A DNA stretch of 64,000 nucleotides, from positions 24,808 to 88,807 of IMG/VR virus record IMGVR_UViG_3300020442_002322; one strand, given 5' to 3'. How positions within the stretch are numbered: position 1 is the stretch's first letter; each line of letters opens with the position of its first letter. The DNA comes from a virus. This document shows, piece by piece, positions 37,611-44,406 of this stretch. Both the position numbers and the translations under genes were made by a program. Under the pieces are notes generated by a model. It was not told where the DNA came from and did no database searches. It was given only the letters and a program-made list of their open reading frames with translations.

Positions 37611-39382
37611 TGATAAAAGTAAAAGATTTAACAGTAAAAAACTTTATGAGTGTGGGTAACCAAACCCAAGCGGTTGACTTCAATAAGGAGCAACTCACAC
37701 TCGTGCTTGGTGAAAACTTAGATCAGGGAGGTGACGACCAAGGCTCAAGAAACGGTACAGGTAAGACAACCATTATCAATGCGTTATCATATGCCCTGTA
37801 CGGCCAAGCACTGACCAACATCAAACGGAACAATCTTATCAACAAGACAAATTCCAAAGGTATGTTGGTCACCTTACACTTTGAGAAGGACGGTGTTGAC
37901 TATAGGATTGAGCGAGGACGCTCTCCTAACGTGTTAAAGTTCTATATCAATGACCAAGAGCAGGAAATGCTCGATGAATCGCAAGGTGATAGTCGCAAAA
38001 CGCAAGAGCAAATCAATACGTTGTTGGGTATGAGCCACGATATGTTCAAACATATTGTTGCACTAAACACATACACTGAACCGTTTCTTAGTTTGAAACA
38101 GAACGATCAACGTGCAATTATTGAACAGCTCTTGGGTATTACAATACTTTCAGAGAAAGCAGAAAATTTAAAAGAACATGTACGTCAAACAAAAGAAAAG
38201 ATTACATCAGAAACACTAAAGATTGAAGCAATACAAACTGCAAACAGTAAAATTGAAACTACTATAGATAGTTTAAAAAACAATCAACGTGCTTGGAATA
38301 GCAAACAGTCACAGGACATAGAAAGATTAACAAAAAGTATTGAAGAGTTAGAAAAACTTGATATCGATCAAGAGCTTGAAGCACATGAAAAATTACAAAA
38401 CTGGAGTGAACAGAGTAATGCAATAACGGCTCTTAATAAAGAAAAAAGCACACTAGAGAGTGCATTACTACGTGCTACTAAGTCTGTAGAAAAAGCAGAA
38501 AAAGACATCGCAAATCTTGAAGATGCTGTGTGTTATACTTGTGGACAAGCATTGCATGACGACAAAAAAGCAGAAATTGAATCAAGAAAAACAAAAGAGT
38601 TGAACGATGCAATGGCATATCAAACTGAGGTTGCTGATAAACTTGAAGATATCTTAAAAGGACTAGATGAAATTGGTGATATCAACGGACGTCCTACTAC
38701 ATTTTATGAAACAATGCGTGAAGCATACGATCATAGAACTAATGTAGACGGATTGCGTAACACTCTTACTTCAAGACAACAAGAAACTGATCCTTACCAA
38801 GCACAAATTGACGAACTTTCAACTACAGCAATGCAAGAAATTGATTGGACGCCTGTAAACGAACTTACAAGTTTACAAGAACATCAAAATTTCTTGTACA
38901 AATTGCTAACAAACAAAGATAGTTTTATACGTAAGAAAATTATTGATCAAAATTTAGCATATTTGAATAATAGACTTACATATTATCTTGACAAACTAGG
39001 ATTACCACATCAAGTAGAGTTTCAAAATGATCTTACTGTAATGATTACACAACTTGGACAGGATTTAGACTTTGATAACTTGAGTAGAGGTGAAAGAAAT
39101 AGACTTATTCTTGGTATGAGCTTTGCATTCCGTGATGTTTGGGAAAGTTTATATCAAAATGTTAACCTATTGTTTATTGATGAGCTTATTGACAGCGGTA
39201 TGGACACTGCTGGTGTTGAAGGATCGCTTGCTGTAATCAAAAAAATGGGTAGAGAGCGACACAAAAACGTATTTTTGATTTCGCACAAAGACGAATTAGT
39301 TGGTCGTGTAAACCATGTTATGAAAGTTATCAAAGAAAACGGGTTTACAAGTTACGAAAATGATATAGAAATTATAGAATGA
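37610..39382 (+). CDS. 46: gp46, SbcC/Rad50-type ATPase subunit (590 aa)
   Basis: The Walker A motif is SRNGTGKTT (residues ~46-54), preceded by a longer polar loop (NLDQGGDDQG) than usual. Two long coiled-coil arms flank a CxxC zinc hook (VCYTCGQAL, near residue 308). The ABC signature LSRGERNRLILGMSFAF and the Walker B LLFIDELID lie at the C-terminus. The protein tethers and opens DNA ends for gp47. The arms are short compared with cellular SbcC (over 1,000 residues) but normal for phages. Confidence 0.95.
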   Translation: MIKVKDLTVKNFMSVGNQTQAVDFNKEQLTLVLGENLDQGGDDQGSRNGTGKTTIINALSYALYGQALTNIKRNNLINKTNSKGMLVTLHFEKDGVDYRIERGRSPNVLKFYINDQEQEMLDESQGDSRKTQEQINTLLGMSHDMFKHIVALNTYTEPFLSLKQNDQRAIIEQLLGITILSEKAENLKEHVRQTKEKITSETLKIEAIQTANSKIETTIDSLKNNQRAWNSKQSQDIERLTKSIEELEKLDIDQELEAHEKLQNWSEQSNAITALNKEKSTLESALLRATKSVEKAEKDIANLEDAVCYTCGQALHDDKKAEIESRKTKELNDAMAYQTEVADKLEDILKGLDEIGDINGRPTTFYETMREAYDHRTNVDGLRNTLTSRQQETDPYQAQIDELSTTAMQEIDWTPVNELTSLQEHQNFLYKLLTNKDSFIRKKIIDQNLAYLNNRLTYYLDKLGLPHQVEFQNDLTVMITQLGQDLDFDNLSRGERNRLILGMSFAFRDVWESLYQNVNLLFIDELIDSGMDTAGVEGSLAVIKKMGRERHKNVFLISHKDELVGRVNHVMKVIKENGFTSYENDIEIIE

Positions 39383-39594
39383 TTGAAGACGATACACACG
39401 ACAAATTAACAAAGGCATATTTAGAATATTACAAGGCAAATGAGAAATTTGAGGCGGCAAATTCCGTGCGAACACACAAAACAGTCAGAAGATGGCTGAG
39501 AGAGATACGTACTCTTGCTAAAAAACGCATGGACGAAATACACGAACACCATAATACAACAAGGCAAACCAAAAAAGACCAGGAACAATCATAG
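39379..39594 (+). CDS. Small charged hypothetical protein (71 aa)
   Basis: It starts with an ATGA overlap on the gp46 stop. The protein is helical and highly charged: MIEDDTHDKLTKAYLEYYKA, then a basic helix (KTVRRWLREIRTLAKKRMDE) and a polar tail. Location and coupling suggest that it works with, or is made in proportion to, the gp46/47 recombination nuclease. No catalytic motif is visible. It could bind nucleic acid through the basic helix; this is only a suggestion from charge. Confidence 0.6.
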   Translation: MIEDDTHDKLTKAYLEYYKANEKFEAANSVRTHKTVRRWLREIRTLAKKRMDEIHEHHNTTRQTKKDQEQS

Positions 39595-39612
39595 GCAACG
39601 GTATATAAGTTC

Positions 39613-40038
39613 ATGCATTGGACTTATCAAGACAAACAAGTAGATACTATTTCAGAAGAATATGAAGGATTTGTTTATCTTATTACCAATACAACAACTG
39701 GGCAAAAATATGTAGGCAAAAAACTTGCAAAATTTAAAACTACAAAACCACCCTTAAAAGGCAGAAAAAATAAAAGACGAGGCTACAAAGAAAGCGACTG
39801 GAGAGACTATTGGGGATCTTCAGATAGGCTACAAGAAGATGTAGACAAGTTAGGCCCAGACAAATTTACAAGAGAAATACTTTATTTTTGCAAATCACGT
39901 GCAGAAATGAGTTACATAGAGGCTAGAGAGCAATTTGACCGCCGTGTATTAGAGACGGATGAGTATTATAACGGTATTATTAATGTTAGAGTTGGCGGTT
40001 CTGACAAATTGCGCAAGGCATTATTAGAAAACAAGTAG
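39613..40038 (+). CDS. GIY-YIG-type nuclease homologue (141 aa)
   Basis: The N-terminal strand pair YEGFVYLITNTTTGQKYVGKK is a GIY-YIG core with VYL and YVG in place of GIY and YIG. It is followed by a basic loop (PPLKGRKNKRRGYKESDW), a YWGSSDRL motif and a helix containing the candidate catalytic Glu (SYIEAREQF). A closely similar small protein is common in marine T4-like phages downstream of gp46. It may be a free-standing homing-type or DNA-processing endonuclease. No intron boundary is evident, although the hairpin-rich gene-free stretch at 40040-40465 follows directly. Confidence 0.75.
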   Translation: MHWTYQDKQVDTISEEYEGFVYLITNTTTGQKYVGKKLAKFKTTKPPLKGRKNKRRGYKESDWRDYWGSSDRLQEDVDKLGPDKFTREILYFCKSRAEMSYIEAREQFDRRVLETDEYYNGIINVRVGGSDKLRKALLENK

Positions 40039-40039
40039 G

Positions 40040-40465
40040 CAAGCAAGGACACTGTTTGATCGAGGTTGCTCGATCCGCTTTGAGGTGTATCTTTACATCA
40101 GATTCTAGCGAGTCCATTAGGCTGTATGCTACAAAAACCCCTTAGCACTGGAACGAAGCGGGGGATATTACGGTGTAGCGTATATTTTAAGAATATACGG
40201 TATAGCGTAAGATGTCGATGTAGGTTGGGAAAGGTCAGAGCCCAGTAGCATAGTCAAATACCTACTTCCATGTCTCGGCTGGAGCGAACTCACATGAAGC
40301 TCAAGAGACGACGGAGCCGCTGTATAGGTTCCGTCTGACTGAAACAATCTACATGAAACTTAGACGCATTACTACGTAATGCGTATTTTCCATAATAAAC
40401 TACATCATTCATACGAAGTATTATAGTTTGAGCGTAAGCGAAAACTTGTTTCGTGTAACGAAACA
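40040..40465 (+). ncRNA. Hairpin-rich gene-free region, candidate structured RNA(s)
   Basis: No convincing coding frame exists over about 460 bases, and base composition is richer in G+C than the flanking genes. Perfect or near-perfect stems occur in series: GATCGAG/CTCGATC (40058-40075, GTTG loop), CGTATATT/AATATACG (40179-40199), GTAGGT/ACCTAC enclosing TGGG/CCCA (about 40210-40266), GTCTC/GAGAC enclosing GAGC/GCTC (about 40272-40309), GACGGA/TCCGTC (about 40309-40335), ACGCATTAC/GTAATGCGT (40364-40384) and TGTTTCGT/ACGAAACA (40447-40465). The strand is inferred from the neighbours. The stem at 40364-40384, followed by ATTTTC, could be a terminator. No tRNA, group I intron core or known riboswitch was recognised. 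It may be one RNA or several. Confidence 0.55.
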
Positions 40466-40474
40466 CATAAATAC
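40466..40474 (+). promoter_or_regulatory. T4-type late promoter box CATAAATAC
   Basis: CATAAATA, one mismatch to TATAAATA, lies immediately 3' of a perfect 8-bp hairpin and 29 bp before the ATG at 40503. AGGAAG at 40491-40496 is the ribosome site. Confidence 0.6.
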
Positions 40475-40502
40475 ACTTATATAATACTTTAGGAAGTAAA
40501 AA

Positions 40503-41150
40503 ATGAAAGTTTATCAAATCACAGAAGAACGTGTTGACGAAAAACCTACAAGTGGCATTGCTAACTTTGGTAAAAAAGTTTTAGGTAAAGCCGCAGGTGC
40601 TGTAGGAATGAGTGGAACCGCTGGTAGAATGGGCGGAAGCGCAGAAGTTGGCAGTAAAGCAAACGAATTATACAAATCACTTGCAAGGTGGCAAGGTATT
40701 AACGGCAAAAATGACAAAAACATGACAGCCGCTGATCTTACAGCATGGGCAAACCAAGAAAAGTTGGATGTAAGAAAGATTACAATGCCTGATGGTATAC
40801 TTCCTAAGGCTAAACTAATGGATCTTGTGAAAAAAATCGCGGCCAGCGCCTTGACAGGCGGTAATGTGGGGCAAGATGCGCCCGCAAGCGGCGGTGCCGC
40901 ACAAGGTGGCGGAGCAATAAGCCAAGCAATTGGTGCATTACAAAAAAGCACAGGCAAACCTGGCAGTAATAATACTCCAGGTAACGCTGAGCCTGCGGCG
41001 GCAAGTCCACAGAGCCAAGCACAGCCGGCACAAGCACAAGCGGCAAATGTAAAACCAATGACAAACAAGCAGGGTATTCCACCTAACATACAAACTATGT
41101 TAGATAAACTTACTCCAACTGAGAAAAAAGCGTTAGCAGGAGCAATATAA
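40503..41150 (+). CDS. Putative internal virion protein (215 aa)
   Basis: The protein begins MKVYQITEERVDEKPTSG. It has a basic, Gly/Ala-rich N-terminal half (FGKKVLGKAAGAVGMSG), a conserved-looking middle (LYKSLARWQGINGKNDK) and a low-complexity Ala/Gln/Pro/Gly linker (about residues 120-185). The C-terminal segment (IPPNIQTMLDKLTPTEKKAL) looks like a small peptide-binding helix pair. The opening resembles capsid-targeting peptides of T4 internal proteins (MKTYQEF type). It has a late promoter and is translationally coupled (TAATG) to the next gene, which has a similar linker. An internal head or tail-delivered protein is plausible but unproven. Confidence 0.55.
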   Translation: MKVYQITEERVDEKPTSGIANFGKKVLGKAAGAVGMSGTAGRMGGSAEVGSKANELYKSLARWQGINGKNDKNMTAADLTAWANQEKLDVRKITMPDGILPKAKLMDLVKKIAASALTGGNVGQDAPASGGAAQGGGAISQAIGALQKSTGKPGSNNTPGNAEPAAASPQSQAQPAQAQAANVKPMTNKQGIPPNIQTMLDKLTPTEKKALAGAI

Positions 41151-43243
41151 TGAAATTAAGTGAAGTAACAAGTTATAATTTACGTTCTGCAACAATTTTA
41201 AACGAAGGTTGGCAGGATCTTACAGAATCACAAAGAATTTATGTAGGCCGTTGGGAAAAAGAACTATGGCCACTACTAGAACAGTACACAAAAGTTGCAG
41301 AAGCAACACTTACATCAGATCAAATTGATGCAATTTTCAAAGGTGCAGAAGCACAAGCAATGGCAAGCGGTAATAACAAGACTGCTCTTGGCAAAGGTGC
41401 TAGTGCGGCCGCGGCAGTTGCTAAACTTCCTGTTGATCTTGCAAAAGCAGTTGACAAAAAAATTAATGAACTAGGCAAATTAGCTCAAAATGCCGGACCT
41501 GTAAAAAATATGGATCAAAAGTTTGAGCAACTTAAGAAAGATATTACAGCAAAAAACAGCGACAGCAAAATTGTACAAGGTATACAAAAAGTAAGCGACT
41601 GGGCAAAAGAAAATCCAGGCAAAGCTAGTATTGCTGTAGGTATTCTAACAACTATTGCGGCTTTCGCAGGTGGTCCTGCAGGTGGTGCCGCGGCAGGTTT
41701 AGTATTACGTGCTTCAAAAGATTTATTACAAGGTGAAAAACTTTCAACAGCAGTTGGTAAGTCAGTCAAAACAGCGGCATATGGTGCTCTTGCTGGTATG
41801 GCGATCCAAGGTTTAACAGATAATATGATTGATAACATTGCAACTGGTAGTGAAGCAGAAGCAGAAGCAATGATGGACGCTTTTGAAAAAGCCAACTTCA
41901 ATGATGCAGTAGATGGCGCAATAGCAGATGCAGGATTTGATGCAGGTGTGCTTGATGGTGCTCAGAATTTAAAGATGTCTGGTAATATCAACGGGTTCTA
42001 TTACAATTATGATATGACAATGACTGCTGATCAAGTTGCACAATATAAAGCATTGGCTGATGCGGCGGCAAGTGCAGAAACATTTAGTCCAGAATATTAC
42101 AAAGCGGCAGGCGAACTACACGGATTTTTAGCAACAACACAACAAGCAAACGAAAACCTAACTGCTCTTGCACAAACAATTAAAGAAATTCCAAAAGATA
42201 TGCTTACAAGCGATCAAATAGAACAAGCGATTGCTGTTCTTGATAATGCAGATGAAGCAATTGAAAAAATTATGGACATTGGCGGCGCAACAGCGGCGGC
42301 GGCACAAGGTGCTATGGCAACAGTTGATGATAAAAACAAAGAAATGCACAAGGTCAAACCAATTGATCCAAAAGAAAAGGAACAACTTGAATTAGATCTT
42401 AAAGGTGGCAGTGATAAAAAAGAATCGCTGTCAATGGAAGAACGTTTTGAATTGTTTTTGATAGAAAAAGATCCTGCACAAGGAGAATTACCTCTCGATA
42501 ATCCAAACTCAATGGGTGCAAAAGCAAAGCGTGGAATTGGAAGTGCATTAGGTAAAGTAGGTGGCGCTATCAAAAAAGGTGCAGGTGCTGTGGCAGGCGC
42601 GGCTAAGAGCGCAGGAAAAGAATTAGGTAACAAAGTCACTTACAATAAACTAATGAAGTCATGGAAAGATGCAGGTAGTCCAACAGATTCAGCAAGTGTT
42701 ATGAATATTTTACAAGATGCAGGACTAAGCAACGATCAAATTACTACTATTGGTAAAGAAAACAAAGTAGATCTTAAACCTAAAACACAAGCAACAGCAG
42801 GTACACCTAGTACTGCAACACCTCAAGCAGGTGGTACACAAGCACAAGGTGGAGATGCACCAGCACAAGCAGGTGCCGCACCAACAGATGCACCAGCACA
42901 ATCACAGCCAGCAGGAAATGCAGAAGTTAAGCCTAGCACAATCAAAAAAGGCCAAACTATGAAAGCAAATGATGGTAATGAATACAAGTGGATGGGTGCA
43001 TTATGGGTAAACACTGCAACAAACAAACCAATTGGTATTATGCCTAGCATGAAAGCAGGCTTACCTAATCCTAAACTTGATCCAATCATTGCTGTAGCTA
43101 AAAAAGATCCAAAACTTGCAAAACTTATCAAACAACAAATTACAAGTAAAGGCGTTGAAGCAGGAACAGCAGGTGCGCAAAAAGCGGCACAAGCAGGTGT
43201 TAAAGGTACTGAAAAGTTAGACGCAAAGGGCGTTACTAAATAA
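41150..43243 (+). CDS. Putative internal/ejected virion protein (697 aa)
   Basis: It begins MKLSEVTSYNLRSATILNEG; the LNE-G step fits the L/I-x-E | G/A/S cleavage pattern of T4 prohead protease gp21. Residues ~155-235 contain a small hydrophobic Ala/Gly-rich region (ASIAVGILTTIAAFAGGPAG and a second weaker one) that could insert in a membrane. Long helices follow, then a basic Ala/Gly/Lys stretch (KAKRGIGSALGKVGGAIKK) and an Ala/Gln/Pro linker near 545-600. The C-terminus contains a WMGALWVNTATNKPIG segment. The basic Gly/Ala stretch and linker resemble parts of the preceding protein. It is probably packaged with the head or ejected, by inference from promoter, neighbours and sequence type. 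Confidence 0.5.
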   Translation: MKLSEVTSYNLRSATILNEGWQDLTESQRIYVGRWEKELWPLLEQYTKVAEATLTSDQIDAIFKGAEAQAMASGNNKTALGKGASAAAAVAKLPVDLAKAVDKKINELGKLAQNAGPVKNMDQKFEQLKKDITAKNSDSKIVQGIQKVSDWAKENPGKASIAVGILTTIAAFAGGPAGGAAAGLVLRASKDLLQGEKLSTAVGKSVKTAAYGALAGMAIQGLTDNMIDNIATGSEAEAEAMMDAFEKANFNDAVDGAIADAGFDAGVLDGAQNLKMSGNINGFYYNYDMTMTADQVAQYKALADAAASAETFSPEYYKAAGELHGFLATTQQANENLTALAQTIKEIPKDMLTSDQIEQAIAVLDNADEAIEKIMDIGGATAAAAQGAMATVDDKNKEMHKVKPIDPKEKEQLELDLKGGSDKKESLSMEERFELFLIEKDPAQGELPLDNPNSMGAKAKRGIGSALGKVGGAIKKGAGAVAGAAKSAGKELGNKVTYNKLMKSWKDAGSPTDSASVMNILQDAGLSNDQITTIGKENKVDLKPKTQATAGTPSTATPQAGGTQAQGGDAPAQAGAAPTDAPAQSQPAGNAEVKPSTIKKGQTMKANDGNEYKWMGALWVNTATNKPIGIMPSMKAGLPNPKLDPIIAVAKKDPKLAKLIKQQITSKGVEAGTAGAQKAAQAGVKGTEKLDAKGVTK

Positions 43244-43480
43244 TTGGCATACCACTCTTTTTGGTGGCTTCCATATTTTCTTTAATAATATCTGAGATAA
43301 TTTTCTTATCTGAAGGTTCCAGAGCAAACGCTTCCTCAAGACTTATGCTACCACGCATGTACCAACATATTCTCATTAATTCCGCACGGATTTGTTTTGT
43401 CTGGCCTTCTAAGAGTTTTACTTCTTCAAGGATCTTGTCGACCGGCCAATCGGTGATCCTTATCCGAAAAAATTTGATTG
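43236..43480 (-). CDS. Start-less -1 frame extension of the gp26-like protein (about 76 codons)
   Basis: On the minus strand an open frame begins just after a TGA and passes the end of the 43460-44326 gene in the -1 register. It continues to TAG at 43238-43236. It has no ATG, GTG or TTG near its beginning; the first ATG comes after about 30 codons. The product after the slip site reads RIRITDWPVDKILEEV, then a helix, CWYMRGSISLEEAF, and ends KKSGMPII. This compact conserved-looking domain, placed beside the tape measure gene, is the expected geometry of a tail-assembly chaperone made by frameshift (gpG/gpGT type). The frame overlaps the 3' end of the convergent 41150-43243 gene by 8 bp. Confidence 0.8.
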
Positions 43481-44326
43481 ATCAAAAGTAATCGGAACTT
43501 CAAATGTTTCTGGAGCACCTGCTTTGAGTTGTTCTTCAGTGGATTTTACTTCCATCGGAGGAACGTCAAATTGTTTTTTCTGCTCATTAATATGAGTTTC
43601 TAGTGCTTTGAACAAACCTTTATCAGTGTTGTTTAGAAAGTCACTGATAAACGAAGGTTGTGTAACTTCTTCACCGTCTGGTGTTGTTATGTTAACAATG
43701 CTATTAGACACCATTCCAAATGTAATGTCTCTAATTTTATTAAAACTTTTATTAAAGTTTTCTAACTTTTCGTCTTCAGCCATTTCAGAACTATTAACAA
43801 TACTAAAGATTCTCTGTTCTTCAAATGTGCTAATGCTCATTCTTGAAAAAGTTTTGTAATCTAAAGGTTTGATTTTAATTTTAAGTTCGTTCCATTCTAA
43901 TTCATCAACAAAATTACTATTTGCATATCTATCTAAAATCTGTCTTAGATCGATTGTGTAATCTGCCGGCTCTTTAGTGTTTGGTGGAGTTGCTGTAACG
44001 TCCATCGACTCACCATATGTTGCTATGCGGATCGCAACAAGACAAGCATCGAGATCAAGCACAGGCATTTGCCATGCGTTTTTGATATTTGGAATACAAC
44101 TTTGAATTAAGTCAACAGTTGCCGCACCGTTTAATAGTGCGTCTGGTGTTTTTAATGTTAGTTCGTCTTTAGCAGTCATAGCAAAGACAGGAAGTTCGCC
44201 ATTTTCTGGCATTTCAAGAGCACCCTCAGGATACCAATGACCTTTGCTAGGCAATGCTAGGTAAATCTTAGGTTGTCTATAAAACTTCGTTAATGGGTTT
44301 GCACCCGCTGGTTTTATTTCTGGCAT
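43460..44326 (-). CDS. 26: gp26-like baseplate hub/tail-assembly protein (288 aa)
   Basis: It begins MPEIKPAGANPLTKFYRQPK. Blocks are IYLALPSKGHWYPEG, LKTPDALLNG, CIPNIKNAWQMPVLDLDACLVAIRIATYG and a conserved centre (LKIKIKPLDYKTFSRMSIST). The layout resembles the T4 gp26 family of marine T4-like phages, although assignment is from pattern only. The last codons contain a -1 slippery site that fuses the protein to a 76-residue tail domain. Its opposite neighbour (44407, plus strand) is the tape measure gene, so I infer a role in chaperoning or initiating tube assembly. The two are driven by overlapping divergent late promoters. Confidence 0.7.
   Translation of the reverse strand: MPEIKPAGANPLTKFYRQPKIYLALPSKGHWYPEGALEMPENGELPVFAMTAKDELTLKTPDALLNGAATVDLIQSCIPNIKNAWQMPVLDLDACLVAIRIATYGESMDVTATPPNTKEPADYTIDLRQILDRYANSNFVDELEWNELKIKIKPLDYKTFSRMSISTFEEQRIFSIVNSSEMAEDEKLENFNKSFNKIRDITFGMVSNSIVNITTPDGEEVTQPSFISDFLNNTDKGLFKALETHINEQKKQFDVPPMEVKSTEEQLKAGAPETFEVPITFDQSNFFG
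43469..43475 (-). promoter_or_regulatory. Slippery heptamer AAATTTT for -1 frameshift
   Basis: In the gp26-like reading frame the minus strand is phased A AAT TTT, a canonical X-XXY-YYZ site, only three codons before the TAA stop at 43462-43460. A -1 slip here joins the gene to the start-less extension. Confidence 0.8.
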
Positions 44327-44337
44327 AATTTTCTCCG

Positions 44338-44379
44338 CATAAATATACAGTATATCAGTATATATGACAATTATTTATA
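44338..44379. promoter_or_regulatory. Two overlapping divergent late promoter boxes
   Basis: CATAAATA on the plus strand (44338-44345) points to the tape measure gene. TATAAATA on the minus strand (44379-44372), a perfect T4 late consensus, points to the gp26-like gene. Each start site would lie between the two boxes, so the two transcripts would overlap at their 5' ends by roughly 10-15 nt. Confidence 0.65.
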
Positions 44380-44406
44380 TACGCACATAATAGGAACACA
44401 ACAGAT

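Noticed and set aside
40040-40465. Group I intron or tRNA cluster
   Set aside because: Hairpins and an adjacent GIY-YIG gene suggested it, but no P/Q/R/S core elements or cloverleaf can be seen and the flanking genes are not split.
40514-41089. 191-codon minus-strand frame, Ala/Pro/Leu-rich
   Set aside because: Antisense shadow of the 40503-41150 gene with its G+C-rich linker; no promoter or ribosome site.
43261-43491. 76-codon plus-strand frame downstream of the 41150 gene
   Set aside because: It lies antisense to the frameshift extension, whose coding pattern and slippery site are much more convincing.
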